A stretch of 64,000 nucleotides of DNA from an uncultured Oscillibacter sp. (GCA_949959305.1 CATLJA010000002.1:23385-87384), one strand, 5' to 3'; positions 25,223 to 35,172 are shown, numbered from the stretch's first letter. Numbers and translations: made by a program. Notes: a model not told the origin generated them from the letters alone.

Positions 25223-27160
25223 CTATAGCTCCTCCCTGGGCGCGATGGCCTGGAAGGCGGGCCCGGGACGGCGGATGTCCCCGTCCTTTTTGAGGATCTT
25301 GTTCTTGTCGTAGTACTCCAGCACCGCCAGGGCATACTTCCGGGACGTGGAGAGCATGTCCCGGAACTGGGCCAGGGTCAGCTCCTCCTCCCCGGCAAAG
25401 TGCTCCGCCGTGCGGCGGCACACCTGCTCGTACACCTCCCGGTGGACGCAGATCTGGGGCGTGAGCATCACCAGCCCGCCGCCGGACACCAGGCTCTCCA
25501 CCACCTGCTTGCAGTCCGTCTGCTCCTTGGCCTCGAACATGCCGTAGATCTCGTCCAGGCCCGGCGTCTCCAGCCCCGCCTTCCGGTAGGCCTGCAAAAT
25601 CCGGTCCCGGATGCCGGTCTGCCGCTTGGTCAGGTGGACGGAGAAGTCCGCCAGGGCGTACCGGTCCGCCACGGCCTTGATCTTCCCCTCGTGGCGCAGG
25701 GCCGCCAGCAGCGCGTCCGCCACCGCCTGGTCCGCCCCCTTGAGGAGCTTCTGGCGCAGCTCCGCCACCTTCATGCCCCCGTGGAGGGGGTTCTGCTTGT
25801 GGTACTGGGTCAGAATGGACCGGCAGCTCTCCCAGAGCGCGTCAAACACGCTCCCCGCCAGATACCGCCGGGGCAGGGGCTCCAGCAGCCGTCCGGCGGC
25901 GCACAGGGCGTTCAGCTCCGCCTCCAGCTCCTCCGGCTCCCGGCTGAGGGACCCTGCCAGCTTTTCCAGCCCCGGCAGGGCCGTGCCCTGCTCGGCCACC
26001 GCCTGGAGCAGCTTCTCGTCCCCGCTGCCGCTCTCCCGGATGGCCAGGGCCTCCAGCACACGCTCGTCCCCCCGTTTGTGGCGCACCGGGCAGTCGTCCA
26101 GCACCACGCCGCCGCCGATGGTCTCCAGGGGGGAGTAGAAGCGGACCACGAACCGGTCCCCGCATTTGGCCGCCAGCTCCTCTGTCATGCGCAGCTGGGC
26201 GCAGCAGCTCTCCCCCGGGGCCAGGGCCTCCCGGTCCAGCAGCACCACCTTGCACAGCCGCACCGAGGAGCCGTGGTACAGGTGGAGCTGGCTGCCGGTG
26301 AGGATGGTCCGCTGGGAGTTTTTCAGGTTTTGCAGCCGCACGTCCAGCATCAGGCTCCTGCGCACGCTGCCGGGCTTGGCGATAGTGTCCCCCCGGGCCA
26401 GATCCGACTTCTTGGTGCCCGCCAGGTTCACCGCCACCCGCTGTCCCGCGTAGGCGGACTCCACGTCGCGGCCGTGGACCTGGAGGTTGCGCACCCGGGC
26501 CTGGAATCCGGTGGGCAGCACCTCCGCCATGTCCCCCACCGCCAGGGCCCCCTCGATGAGGGTGCCGGTGACCACGGTGCCGAACCCGTCCACGGAGAAC
26601 ACCCGGTCAATGGGCAGCCGGAAGGGGATGCGCAGGTTCTTCTCCCCGGCGGCCCGCACCAGCTCCCCCAGCTTCTCCTTCAATTCCGCCACGCCCTGGC
26701 CGGTGCAGGCGGATACGGTATAGATGGGCTTGCCGGAGAGGAAGGTGCCCTCGGTCTGGGCCTTCACGTCCTCCTTCACCATCTCCACCCACTCCGGGTC
26801 CACCATGTCGCACTTGGTAATCACCACCAGCCCGTCCCGGATGCCCAGCAGGGAGAGGATGCCCAGGTGTTCCACCGTCTGGGGCATGAACCCCTCGTCG
26901 GCGGCCACCACCAGCATGGCCAGATCAATGCCGCCGGCCCCGGCCAGCATGTTCTTGATAAACTTCTCGTGGCCGGGCACGTCCACGATCCCCGCCTGGG
27001 TGCCGTCGTCAAAGTCCAGGTGGGCGAAGCCCAGCTCGATGGTAATGCCCCGCTTCTTCTCCTCGGTGAGCCGGTCCGTGTCAATGCCCGTCAGGGCCTT
27101 CACCAGCAGGGTCTTGCCGTGGTCCACGTGGCCGGCGGTGCCGATAATGACATGCTTCAC
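25223..27160 (-). CDS. selB: Selenocysteine-specific elongation factor SelB
   Basis: 645 residues. EF-Tu-like G domain with GHVDHGKT, switch [14 protein letters not shown] and TKCD; then beta-barrel domains and the C-terminal winged helices that bind the SECIS loop ([20 protein letters not shown] region). Starts with GTG at 27160, overlapping the selA stop (GTGA), so it is translationally coupled. It brings Sec-tRNA to UGA codons of grdA and grdB mRNA. Confidence 0.96.
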   Translation of the reverse strand: MKHVIIGTAGHVDHGKTLLVKALTGIDTDRLTEEKKRGITIELGFAHLDFDDGTQAGIVDVPGHEKFIKNMLAGAGGIDLAMLVVAADEGFMPQTVEHLGILSLLGIRDGLVVITKCDMVDPEWVEMVKEDVKAQTEGTFLSGKPIYTVSACTGQGVAELKEKLGELVRAAGEKNLRIPFRLPIDRVFSVDGFGTVVTGTLIEGALAVGDMAEVLPTGFQARVRNLQVHGRDVESAYAGQRVAVNLAGTKKSDLARGDTIAKPGSVRRSLMLDVRLQNLKNSQRTILTGSQLHLYHGSSVRLCKVVLLDREALAPGESCCAQLRMTEELAAKCGDRFVVRFYSPLETIGGGVVLDDCPVRHKRGDERVLEALAIRESGSGDEKLLQAVAEQGTALPGLEKLAGSLSREPEELEAELNALCAAGRLLEPLPRRYLAGSVFDALWESCRSILTQYHKQNPLHGGMKVAELRQKLLKGADQAVADALLAALRHEGKIKAVADRYALADFSVHLTKRQTGIRDRILQAYRKAGLETPGLDEIYGMFEAKEQTDCKQVVESLVSGGGLVMLTPQICVHREVYEQVCRRTAEHFAGEEELTLAQFRDMLSTSRKYALAVLEYYDKNKILKKDGDIRRPGPAFQAIAPREEL

Positions 27161-28554
27161 CAGAGCACCTCCCCCAGCCGCTCCGCCACAAAGGAGATGT
27201 CGTCATCCCCCAGCGTCCGCGCGTCCAGCAGGTACTGCCCCTGGCTGATGCGCCCGATGATGGGCACCGGCGCCCGCCGCAGCTTCTCCGCCAGCTGGTC
27301 CACGGTCATCTCGCCCGGCTCGATGGCCACAGCCCAGCTCCCCATGGTCTGGGTGGGGCAGCTGCCGCCCCCCACCTGCCCCCGGGTCTCCACCACCCGA
27401 GCCGCGCCGCCAAAGCCCTCCAGGGCCAGGCGCAGCCGCTCCGCCCGGGCGTGGAGCTCCTGACCGGACTGGCCCAGCATCCGCAGCACCGGGATGTTCT
27501 TCTTTGCCCACTCCGGATCCCGGTAGGCGTACAGCGTCTCCCGCAGGGCGGCAATGGTCATCTTGTCCACCCGCAGGGCCCGGGCCAGGGGGTGCTTTTT
27601 CAGCTTCTCGATGTACGTCCGTTTTCCCAGGATCAGCCCCGCCTGGGGCCCTCCCAGCAGCTTGTCCCCGCTGAAGGAGATGACGTCCACCCCCGCCCTG
27701 ACGCTCTGCTGCACCGTGGGCTCGTCGTGGATGCCAAAGGCGGTCAGATCCACCAGGGACCCGCTGCCCAGATCCTCGATCACCGGCAGGCCGGACCTTT
27801 TGCCCAGCTCCACCAGCTCCTCCAGGGAGGGCCGCTGGGAGAAGCCCACAATCCGGTAGTTGCTGGTGTGGACCCGCAGCAGGGCCCGGGTCTCCTCTCC
27901 GATGGCGTTCTCGTAGTCAAATAGGTGGGTCTTGTTGGTGGTCCCAACCTCCCGGAGGGTGCACCCGCACTGGGTCATGATGTCCGGAATGCGGAAGGAC
28001 CCGCCGATCTCCACCAGCTCCCCCCGGGAGGTGATGACCTCCCCCCCCTTGCCCATGGCGCTGAGGATGAGGAGCACGGCGGCGGCGTTGTTATTGACCA
28101 CCATGGCCGCCTCCGCCCCGGTGACCTCTGCCAGGAGACTGTCAATGTGGCTGTGCCGGGAGCCCCGGCTGCCGCTCTCCACGTCGTACTCCAGGGTGGA
28201 GTAGCTCCGGGCCACCTGCTCCACCGCGCTCACCGCCTGCCAGCTCAGCAGGGACCGGCCCAGGTTGGTGTGCAGCACCACGCCGGTGCCGTTGACCACC
28301 CGCCGGAGGGAGGAGATCTGGTCCTGATAGGCCCGGTGACAGGCGGACTCCAGAATATCGCCCGGCTCGGGCAGCTGCGCTGTCTCGCCGGAGAGGATGC
28401 GCCCCCGCAGCTCCTCCAGCTCCTCCCGGATGGCGTCCCGAATGGCGGAGGGCGGGATAATCTCCGTCATGTCGTACAGCCGGCCCGTCTCGCCGGCCAG
28501 GGTCAGCAGCTCGTCCACCTTGGGAATATTCCGCAGGAGCTTTTGTTGTTCCAT
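27157..28554 (-). CDS. selA: L-seryl-tRNA(Sec) selenium transferase
   Basis: 465 residues, the E. coli length. PLP-dependent: the lysine is in [20 protein letters not shown]. Typical segments [19 protein letters not shown] and [15 protein letters not shown]. It converts Ser-tRNA(Sec) to Sec-tRNA(Sec) with selenophosphate; selD is not in this window. Start 28554 follows an AAGGAG box; a longer upstream frame runs through the promoter and is rejected. Confidence 0.96.
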   Translation of the reverse strand: MEQQKLLRNIPKVDELLTLAGETGRLYDMTEIIPPSAIRDAIREELEELRGRILSGETAQLPEPGDILESACHRAYQDQISSLRRVVNGTGVVLHTNLGRSLLSWQAVSAVEQVARSYSTLEYDVESGSRGSRHSHIDSLLAEVTGAEAAMVVNNNAAAVLLILSAMGKGGEVITSRGELVEIGGSFRIPDIMTQCGCTLREVGTTNKTHLFDYENAIGEETRALLRVHTSNYRIVGFSQRPSLEELVELGKRSGLPVIEDLGSGSLVDLTAFGIHDEPTVQQSVRAGVDVISFSGDKLLGGPQAGLILGKRTYIEKLKKHPLARALRVDKMTIAALRETLYAYRDPEWAKKNIPVLRMLGQSGQELHARAERLRLALEGFGGAARVVETRGQVGGGSCPTQTMGSWAVAIEPGEMTVDQLAEKLRRAPVPIIGRISQGQYLLDARTLGDDDISFVAERLGEVLW

Positions 28555-28587
28555 GGAATCACACTCCTTCTCGTTTTCCATTTCTAT

Positions 28588-28616
28588 AGTATAGCGGAAG
28601 TTTTTGTCAATGTCCA
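28588..28616 (-). promoter_or_regulatory. selA promoter
   Basis: Minus strand TGGACA (28616-28611), 17-bp spacer, TATACT (28593-28588), about 35 bp before the selA start. Confidence 0.65.
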
Positions 28617-28679
28617 GGGGGTTATTCAAGAATTCTATAGAAGTGTCGGAAAAGCGGCGAAATATTTTTCCCAGGGGTG

Positions 28680-28708
28680 TTGACTCATTTGGTCAACGGC
28701 GGTATGGT
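28680..28708 (+). promoter_or_regulatory. TetR operon promoter with operator
   Basis: TTGACT (28680-28685), 17-bp spacer, TATGGT (28703-28708). A TTGAC / GTCAA inverted repeat (28680-28696) covers the -35 box, where a TetR dimer would block polymerase. Confidence 0.7.
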
Positions 28709-28731
28709 AGCGGGGAAAGGAGGGGCCGGGC

Positions 28732-29352
28732 ATGAACGAAAAATTCTTCTCTCTGCCGGAGAAGCGGCAGGATCTGATCCGCAGCAGCGCCATGCTGGAG
28801 TTCGGGGAGAACACATTTAAAAAGACCAGCGCCGATGCCATCGCCAAGCGGGCCGGGGTATCCAAGGGCCTGCTGTTCCACTATTTCAAGGACAAGCGAG
28901 AGCTGTATCTCTACCTCTATCAGTACGCCTTGGACGTGTGCGTCAAGCACTACATGCTCAAGAGCTACGACTTCGGGGAGACAGACTTCTTTCTGGCCCT
29001 GGAGATTGGCCACAAGGTGAAGATGGATCTGGTCCGGCGCTACCCGGGGCTGTTCCGGTTCGTCATGCGGACCTACTACGAGCGGGACAGCGTCCTCTCC
29101 CCCAAGCTGCGCCAGGGGCTGGACGATCTGATGGAGAGCACCATCCGTGACTTTCTCTCCCGGATGGACCTGTACAAGTTCAAGGACGGGGTGGACCCCT
29201 ACCAGGTGATCCGCCTGCTGCTCCTGGCGTCGGAGGGGATGCTGGCGGAGACCAACGCCTCCTCGGCGGAGGAGATCAACGCCCTGTTCGCGGAGTATAA
29301 GCGTCACGCGGACATGCTCCGTCAATTTCTATACAAGGAGGAATATTTATGA
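28732..29352 (+). CDS. TetR-family regulator
   Basis: 206 residues. The N-terminal helix-turn-helix is TSADAIAKRAGVSKGLLFHY followed by FKDKRELYLYLYQYA, the TetR_N signature; the C-terminal ligand domain is helical. It is the first gene of an operon with an ABC exporter, starting just after the dyad-bearing promoter, so it most likely represses itself and the exporter until an inducer binds. Its stop overlaps the ATPase gene. Confidence 0.9.
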   Translation: MNEKFFSLPEKRQDLIRSSAMLEFGENTFKKTSADAIAKRAGVSKGLLFHYFKDKRELYLYLYQYALDVCVKHYMLKSYDFGETDFFLALEIGHKVKMDLVRRYPGLFRFVMRTYYERDSVLSPKLRQGLDDLMESTIRDFLSRMDLYKFKDGVDPYQVIRLLLLASEGMLAETNASSAEEINALFAEYKRHADMLRQFLYKEEYL

Positions 29353-30041
29353 TAGATATTACCAATCTGACCAAGGCCTACGGCAGGGCCCGGGGCGTCA
29401 CGGACCTGACCCTTCACGTCCCCGGGGGCAGCTGCTACGGCTTCATCGGTCCCAACGGGGCCGGGAAGAGTACCACCATCCGCACCCTCCTGGGGCTCCT
29501 CTCCCCCACCTCCGGCTCGGCCCGGGTGATGGGCATGGACTGCGTCCGGCAGCGGACGGAGATCCTGGCCCAGGTGGGCTACATGCCCTCGGAGGCCATG
29601 TTCTACCCCCAGATGCGGGCCGGAGAGGTGATCGCCTACTCCGCCGCCCTCCGGGGACTGGACTGCCGCCGGGAAGCCGGGGAGCTGTGCCGGGCTCTGG
29701 AGCTGGACGTGCGCAAGCGGGTGCGGGAGCTGAGTCTGGGCAACCGGAAAAAGGTTTCCATCGTGTGCGCCATGCAGCACCGGCCCCGGCTGTATATTTT
29801 GGACGAGCCCACCAGCGGCCTGGACCCCCTGGTCCAGCGGGCCTTCTGGCAGCTTCTGGAGCAGCGGCGGCAGGAGGGGGCCACGGTGTTCCTCTCCTCC
29901 CACGTGCTCTACGAGGTGGCCCGGTACTGCTCCCTGGCGGCCATCATTCGGGAGGGCCGGCTGGTGGCGGCGGGGACCACGGAGGAGCTGGACATTGAGA
30001 ACAAATTCTTTGACTACTACGAGGGGAGGCTGGGACAATGA
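29349..30041 (+). CDS. ABC transporter ATP-binding protein
   Basis: 230 residues. Walker A GPNGAGKST, signature LSLGNRKKVSIV, Walker B LYILDEPTSGLDP, H loop SSHVLYE. ABC-2 type exporter ATPase that pairs with the next gene (4-bp ATGA overlap). The substrate is unknown, likely a drug, lipid or peptide. Confidence 0.93.
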   Translation: MIDITNLTKAYGRARGVTDLTLHVPGGSCYGFIGPNGAGKSTTIRTLLGLLSPTSGSARVMGMDCVRQRTEILAQVGYMPSEAMFYPQMRAGEVIAYSAALRGLDCRREAGELCRALELDVRKRVRELSLGNRKKVSIVCAMQHRPRLYILDEPTSGLDPLVQRAFWQLLEQRRQEGATVFLSSHVLYEVARYCSLAAIIREGRLVAAGTTEELDIENKFFDYYEGRLGQ

Positions 30042-30823
30042 CCATTCTCAAGCATGAGGTCCGCAGCGGCCTGGCGGGGTGCATCCTCTGGAGCGCAGTG
30101 ACCGGCGGACTGATGGCGCTGTGCGTGTCCATGTATCCGTCCATGTCCGGGTCCATGGACGACTTCTCCGCCATGTTTGCCAACATGGGGGATTTCTCCG
30201 CCGCCTTTGGCCTGGACAAGCTTGAATTCGGGTCCGTCATGGGCTTTTACGGCACGGAGTGCGGGAACATCCTGGGTCTGGGCGGGGCGTTCTACGCCGC
30301 GCTGACAGCCATGGGCCTGCTGGCCGGCGAGGAGGGCGGTCACACGGCGGAGTTCCTGCTGACCCATCCGGTGAGCCGGGTCCGTGCGGCGGCGGAGAAG
30401 CTGGCGGCCCTGGCCGTGCTGGTGCTGGCGCTCAACGCGGTGTGCCTGGCCTGCGGGGCGGCGAGCATCCTGGCTGTCGGGGAGACGGCGGCGTGGGGGG
30501 ATCTCCTCCGGTACCACGCCGCCCTGCTGGGGATGCAGCTGGAGATTGGCGGCGTGTGCTTCGGCCTGTCGGCCCTGCTGCGGCGGAGCAGCTTCGGGCT
30601 GGCCATGGGGCTGGCGGCGGTGATGTACTTCTTAGGGCTGGTCATCAACCTGGACCAGGGGATGGCGTGGCTGCGGTTTGTGACACCTTATTACTATGCG
30701 GACGCGGCGCGGATCTACGCCGGCGAGGCCCTGGCGGGACCTCTGGCGGCAGGGTGCCTCCTGGGCGCTGCCGGCGCGGCGTGGGGCCTGTGGCGGTACG
30801 GACGGAAGGACATCGCGGCGTAA
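30038..30823 (+). CDS. ABC-2 type permease
   Basis: 261 residues with about six membrane helices (LAGCILWSAVTGGLMALCVS near the N-terminus; ALTAMGLLAGEEGGHTAEFL contains the family's EE/TAEFLL segment followed by LTHPVSR). It forms the membrane part of the exporter with the preceding ATPase. Last gene of the TetR operon; the hairpin at 30877-30925 follows. Confidence 0.88.
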   Translation: MTILKHEVRSGLAGCILWSAVTGGLMALCVSMYPSMSGSMDDFSAMFANMGDFSAAFGLDKLEFGSVMGFYGTECGNILGLGGAFYAALTAMGLLAGEEGGHTAEFLLTHPVSRVRAAAEKLAALAVLVLALNAVCLACGAASILAVGETAAWGDLLRYHAALLGMQLEIGGVCFGLSALLRRSSFGLAMGLAAVMYFLGLVINLDQGMAWLRFVTPYYYADAARIYAGEALAGPLAAGCLLGAAGAAWGLWRYGRKDIAA

Positions 30824-30836
30824 CCGGAGTGGGGCA

Positions 30837-30925
30837 TCATTCTTTTTCTTGAAAGAAAAAGAATCAAACAGAACTTTAGAGGATGTTCTCAGGGTGCTGC
30901 CGGCAGCATCCTGAGACATCCTCTA
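30837..30925 (+). repeat. Intergenic repeat copy with terminator-like hairpin
   Basis: Begins CATTCTTTTTCTTGAAAGAA and continues AATCAAACAGAACTTTAGA, matching the minus-strand right end of the element at 18411-18467. It then folds into a long hairpin, TAGAGGATGT at 30877 pairing with ACATCCTCTA at 30916-30925 with further internal pairing, followed by GGCTTTTCTG. It probably also terminates the ABC exporter operon. Confidence 0.6.
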
Positions 30926-30969
30926 GGCTTTTCTGTGCTTCCTGTCCATCAAGGAGGGAAAAGCAGCCG

Positions 30970-31350
30970 CTAAAACACATTTTTGATACTCACGCTCTGG
31001 GTCTCCGCCAGCAGGCGGAGCTGGCTGGTGAGCTGGGCCAGCATCTGGTGGAAGTCCGCGTCGTCCCCCTCCCGGCACACCGCGAAGGCTCCCGCGAACA
31101 GCTTTTCCGCCTCGTCCAGCTCGTTGTGGTCCATAATGGTGTGGAAAAAGGTCTGGCTGCTGTCCCAGTCCTTGTACGCCTGCTCCAGCCGCCGCGCCGC
31201 CTCGGTCCAGTTCTCCTGGGCCGCCGACTGATCCGCCAGCTCCAGCGCCGCGTTCCACTGCTCCGTGCGCATCTCCACGTACCGCCCCGCCCACAGCGAA
31301 AAGCCCAGTATCAAGGCCAGCAGTCCCGCCGGCACGTACAGCGCCCTCAT
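30970..31350 (-). CDS. DUF4363-family protein
   Basis: 126 residues: an N-terminal membrane helix (LYVPAGLLALILGFSLWAGR) and a helical outside domain (WNAALELADQSAAQENWTEA, AQLTSQLRLLAETQSVSIKN) typical of DUF4363. Start 31350 follows an AAAGGAGG box and overlaps the stop of the DUF421 gene. DUF4363 and DUF421 are frequent neighbours in spore-forming Clostridia; function unknown. Confidence 0.8.
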   Translation of the reverse strand: MRALYVPAGLLALILGFSLWAGRYVEMRTEQWNAALELADQSAAQENWTEAARRLEQAYKDWDSSQTFFHTIMDHNELDEAEKLFAGAFAVCREGDDADFHQMLAQLTSQLRLLAETQSVSIKNVF

Positions 31351-32030
31351 GCCGCCCCCTCCTTTGCCACGCATACCACCGTGCCCGCCTCGTCCACGGT
31401 GAGGAAAAACACCTGCCGGGGCGAGGTGAGGCGGCGCGCGCGCAGCTGCTTGTCCAGCCACGCCCCGTCATACCCGCTGGCGGCCAGGTTCTCGCTCATC
31501 ACGTGGCCGTCGTTGATGAGCAGGGTGGGCAGGGTCACATCGTCCCTGACCTCCAGATTCATCACCTGGGGCGTCACGGGGCTGGCCTTTGTGTACGGCA
31601 GCACCGACACCTGCCCGCTGGTCTCCAGCACCGCGTACTTTACCGCCGCCAGATCACTGTACCCCTGGCTGCGCAGCTGCTCCAGCAGCTCGTCCACGGT
31701 GAAGCGGTTGCGGGCCATGTTCTGCTGGAGGATCCTTCCGTCCCGGATGATGACCGTGGGGTGGCCGCAGACCAGCCCGCGGAACCGGATGGACTTCAGG
31801 CTGAAGAAGCTCAGCAGCATGGACAGGCACAGCAGCGTCACAATGGGGAACAGCCCGTTGACCAGCGGAATACCGAAGTCCTGCATGGGCACCGCCGCCA
31901 GATCGGATATAATCAGCGTCAGCACCAGCTCGCTGGGCTCCAGCTCCCCGATCTGCCGCTTCCCCATCAGCCGCAGGCCCACCATGAGGATAAAATACAA
32001 AATCACGGTCCGGAAAAACGCGGTGGTCAT
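31347..32030 (-). CDS. DUF421 membrane protein (YetF-like)
   Basis: 227 residues: three N-terminal membrane helices (TVILYFILMVGLRLMGKRQI, SELVLTLIISDLAAVPMQ, LVNGLFPIVTLLCLSMLL) then the cytoplasmic YetF/DUF421 domain (GHPTVIIRDGRILQQNMARN, RFTVDELLEQLRSQGYSDLA, KYAVLETSGQVSVLP). Coupled to the DUF4363 gene. Members include germination and spore-associated YetF-type proteins, but the role here is open. Confidence 0.85.
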   Translation of the reverse strand: MTTAFFRTVILYFILMVGLRLMGKRQIGELEPSELVLTLIISDLAAVPMQDFGIPLVNGLFPIVTLLCLSMLLSFFSLKSIRFRGLVCGHPTVIIRDGRILQQNMARNRFTVDELLEQLRSQGYSDLAAVKYAVLETSGQVSVLPYTKASPVTPQVMNLEVRDDVTLPTLLINDGHVMSENLAASGYDGAWLDKQLRARRLTSPRQVFFLTVDEAGTVVCVAKEGAA

Positions 32031-32162
32031 TGTCCCACATCCTTTCCAGGTGAGTATTTGCCGGAAGGGCGCGGTTTATGCCTGCCGGACGCGGAAATCC
32101 ATTCTGCGCCGGAGCCGCGCTCCCGCCTCTCCTTAAATTTTCCGCGCTGTGCTATTTGTCAC

Positions 32163-32231
32163 TTGACAGGACGCACGGGAGGTTGTACTATATCTACGTT
32201 CGAATAAAAGAGATTATACAACATCTAGTGC
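32163..32231 (+). promoter_or_regulatory. nrdD promoter with two NrdR-like boxes
   Basis: TTGACA (32163-32168), 17-bp spacer, TACTAT (32186-32191). Two partial matches to the 16-bp NrdR box (ACACTATATCTAGTGT type) lie at 32185-32200 and 32216-32231; their starts are 31 bp apart, the near three-helical-turn spacing of known NrdR operators. The first overlaps the -10 box, so NrdR would repress. Confidence 0.65.
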
Positions 32232-32302
32232 TCCGCCGCCGGACAGTTATTTCCGGCCCAGGGTCACGGAAAGCTGATTTTTTTACGGAGGAGAAGGAGC
32301 GA

Positions 32303-34627
32303 ATGACCATTGAGAAGCTGAAAAAGAGGGATGGGCGGCTGGTGGCCTTTGACAAGGAGAAGATTGCCGCCGCCATAGCCAAGGCCTTTGAGGCCACCTA
32401 CAAGCCCGGACAGGAGGACCGGGCCGCCGCCCTGGCGGAGGAGGTCCTGTCCATTCTGGAGGTGGAGGGCACGGCGGCCCCGGAGGTGGAGCACATCCAG
32501 GATATTGTGGAGCGGGTGCTCATGGACAACGGCTACGTCCAGACCGCCAAGGCCTACATTCTCTACCGCAACGAGCGCAGCCGGGCCCGGGAGATGAACA
32601 CGCGGCTGATGAAGGTCTATGAGGACATCACCTTCTCCGACGCGGTGGACTCCGACGTGAAGCGGGAGAACGCCAACATCAACGGCGACACGGCCATGGG
32701 GGCCATGCTCAAGTACGGCAGCGAGGGGGCCAAGCAGTTCTACCAGATGTTCGTCCTCAAGCCCGAGCACGCCAGGGCCCACCAGGAGGGGGACATCCAC
32801 ATCCACGATCTGGATTTCTACACCCTCACCACCACCTGCTGCCAGATCGACATAAAAAAGCTCTTCCGGGGCGGCTTCTCCACGGGCCACGGCTACCTGC
32901 GGGAGCCCAACGACATCGCCTCCTACGCCGCCCTGGCCTGCATTGCCATCCAGTCCAACCAGAACGATCAGCACGGCGGACAGGCCATTGTCAACTTCGA
33001 CTACGGCATGGCCGACGGCGTGAAGAAAACCTTCCTGCGCTACTACACCCGCAATCTGGCCAAGGCCCTCATGCTCTGGCACGACATGGAGGACCCGGAG
33101 GAGGAGCTGAAGGCACTGCGGGGTGAGATCGAGAGGGAGACGGGCCTGCACCCCTGCCTGGCCGGGTGCCAGGACTACCTGGACGAGGAGCGCAGGCGCC
33201 TGACGGAGCGGTACGGGGACGAGGAGGGGATGGCCAGGGCCCAGCGCATGGCGGTCCACTACGCGGAGAAGGAGACGGACCGGGCCACCTTCCAGGCCAT
33301 GGAGGCGTTCATCCACAACCTGAACACCATGCACAGCCGGGCCGGGGCCCAGACCCCCTTCTCCTCCATCAACTACGGCATGGACACCTCCCCCGAGGGC
33401 CGCATGGTCATGCGCAACCTGCTGCTGACCACGGAGGCGGGCCTGGGCAACGGGGAGACGCCTATCTTCCCCATCCAGATTTTCCGGGTGAAGGAGGGGG
33501 TCAACTACAACCCCGGGGACCCCAACTACGATCTTTTCAAGCTGGCCTGCCAGTGCAGCGCCAAGCGCCTCTTCCCCAACTTCGCCTTCATTGACGCGCC
33601 CTTCAACCTCCAGTATTACGATCCCCAGCGGCCGGAGACGGAGATTGCCTACATGGGCTGCCGCACCCGGGTGATCTCCAACGTCTACGATCCCTCCCGC
33701 CAGCAGTGCAACCAGCGGGGCAACCTCAGCTTCACCTCCGTCAATCTGCCCCGGATCGCCATCCGGGCCAAGGGAGATCTGGACGCGTTTTTCGACGAGC
33801 TGGACCGGAAGATGGATCTGTGCGTGGAGCAGCTGCTGGAGCGGTTTGAGATCCAGGCCAGAAAGCACGTGTACAACTTCCCCTTCCTCATGGGCCAGGG
33901 GGTGTGGCTGGACAGCGAGAAGCTGGGCTGGACCGACGAGGTGCGGGAGGTGCTCAAGCACGGCACCCTCTCCGTGGGCTTCATCGGTCTGGCGGAGACC
34001 CTGGTGGCCCTCACCGGGGAGCACCACGGTGAGAGTGAGCGCAGCCAGCGGCTGGGGCTGGAGATCATCGCCCGGATGCGGGCCCGCATGGATGCGGAGA
34101 GCCAGAAGACGGGGCTGAACTTCTCCCTGCTGGCCACCCCGGCGGAGGGCCTGTCGGGCCGGTTCATCCGCATGGACAAGGAGAAATTCGGCGTGATCCC
34201 CGGTGTGACGGACCGGGACTACTACACCAACAGCTTCCATATTCCGGTGTACTACCCCGTCAGCGCCTTTGAGAAGATCAAGCTGGAGGCCCCCTACCAC
34301 GCCCTGACCAACGCCGGCCACATCAGCTACGTGGAGATGGACGGGGATCCCATGAAGAACCTGGACGCCTTTGAGAAGGTGGTCCGGTGCATGAAGGAGG
34401 CGGGCATCGGCTACGGCTCCGTGAACCACCCGGTGGACCGGGACCCCTGCTGCGGCTATACGGGCATCATCGACGACGAGTGCCCCGGCTGCGGCCGCCA
34501 TGAGCACGACGAGCGGGTGGGCTTTGAGCGTATCCGCCGCATCACCGGCTATCTGGTGGGCACCATGGACCGCTGGAACGACGCCAAGACGGCGGAGGAG
34601 ACGGAGCGGGTCAAGCACAACCTGTAA
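32303..34627 (+). CDS. nrdD: Anaerobic ribonucleoside-triphosphate reductase
   Basis: 774 residues. N-terminal ATP-cone (KKRDGRLVAFDKEKIAAAIA) for allosteric control, then the ten-stranded barrel, a C-terminal zinc site (CCGYTGIIDDECPGCGR) and the glycyl radical site in RITGYLVGTMDRW. It reduces NTPs to dNTPs without oxygen. The activase gene nrdG is not adjacent and must be elsewhere. Start 32303 follows a GAAGGAG box; the longer upstream frame covers the promoter and NrdR boxes. Confidence 0.96.
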   Translation: MTIEKLKKRDGRLVAFDKEKIAAAIAKAFEATYKPGQEDRAAALAEEVLSILEVEGTAAPEVEHIQDIVERVLMDNGYVQTAKAYILYRNERSRAREMNTRLMKVYEDITFSDAVDSDVKRENANINGDTAMGAMLKYGSEGAKQFYQMFVLKPEHARAHQEGDIHIHDLDFYTLTTTCCQIDIKKLFRGGFSTGHGYLREPNDIASYAALACIAIQSNQNDQHGGQAIVNFDYGMADGVKKTFLRYYTRNLAKALMLWHDMEDPEEELKALRGEIERETGLHPCLAGCQDYLDEERRRLTERYGDEEGMARAQRMAVHYAEKETDRATFQAMEAFIHNLNTMHSRAGAQTPFSSINYGMDTSPEGRMVMRNLLLTTEAGLGNGETPIFPIQIFRVKEGVNYNPGDPNYDLFKLACQCSAKRLFPNFAFIDAPFNLQYYDPQRPETEIAYMGCRTRVISNVYDPSRQQCNQRGNLSFTSVNLPRIAIRAKGDLDAFFDELDRKMDLCVEQLLERFEIQARKHVYNFPFLMGQGVWLDSEKLGWTDEVREVLKHGTLSVGFIGLAETLVALTGEHHGESERSQRLGLEIIARMRARMDAESQKTGLNFSLLATPAEGLSGRFIRMDKEKFGVIPGVTDRDYYTNSFHIPVYYPVSAFEKIKLEAPYHALTNAGHISYVEMDGDPMKNLDAFEKVVRCMKEAGIGYGSVNHPVDRDPCCGYTGIIDDECPGCGRHEHDERVGFERIRRITGYLVGTMDRWNDAKTAEETERVKHNL

Positions 34628-34643
34628 CCATAGAACAAAGACG

Positions 34644-34680
34644 GACATCAGGACGGGTCAGCCTGTCCTGATGTCGTTTT
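34644..34680 (+). terminator. nrdD terminator
   Basis: GACATCAGGACGGG with its complement (14-bp stem with one G.T, loop TCAG) followed by GTTTT, 16 bp after the stop. Confidence 0.85.
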
Positions 34681-34701
34681 ACCGGACAAAAAGGAGGCGC
34701 T

Positions 34702-35172
34702 ATGTATCAGCTTCTGTTCCAGAGCCCCCTGGGCCCGCTGACCCTCTCCGGGACGGAGGAGGCGGTGACGGCCCTCTCCTTCGGCGCTTTGCCCGGGGCG
34801 GGGGACGGGGCCTGTCCCCTGCTGGAGGAGGCCGCCCGGGAGCTGGATGCCTATTTCCAGGGCCGCCGCCGGACCTTCGCGGTCCCCCTGGCCCCCGCCG
34901 GAACGCCCTTCCAGCAGAGGGTGTGGGCGGGGCTGAGGGAGATCCCCTTCGGCGCTACGGCCAGCTACGGGGAGATCGCCGCCAGGATCGGGAGCCCCCG
35001 GGCCTGCCGCGCGGTGGGCATGGCCAACCACCGCAACCCCATTGCCATCCTCATCCCCTGCCACCGGGTGGTGGGGCGGTCCGGCTCTCTGGTGGGCTAC
35101 GCCGGGGGGCTGGATATCAAGCGGGCCCTGCTGGAGCTGGAGGGTGCGGCGCAGAGGCGGGCGGCGCCCTGA
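34702..35172 (+). CDS. ogt: Methylated-DNA--protein-cysteine methyltransferase
   Basis: 156 residues. The methyl-acceptor Cys is in the signature IPCHRVVG, preceded by the helix-turn-helix and Arg finger (GEIAARIGSPRACRAVGMAN). It repairs O6-alkylguanine by suicidal transfer. AAAGGAGG box upstream. It is short like Ogt and lacks an Ada domain. Confidence 0.93.
   Translation: MYQLLFQSPLGPLTLSGTEEAVTALSFGALPGAGDGACPLLEEAARELDAYFQGRRRTFAVPLAPAGTPFQQRVWAGLREIPFGATASYGEIAARIGSPRACRAVGMANHRNPIAILIPCHRVVGRSGSLVGYAGGLDIKRALLELEGAAQRRAAP

Noticed and set aside
32264..34648. 794-codon minus-strand frame across nrdD
   Set aside because: Antisense shadow; composition rich in His, Val, Gly and Leu, and nrdD has complete catalytic motifs on the other strand.
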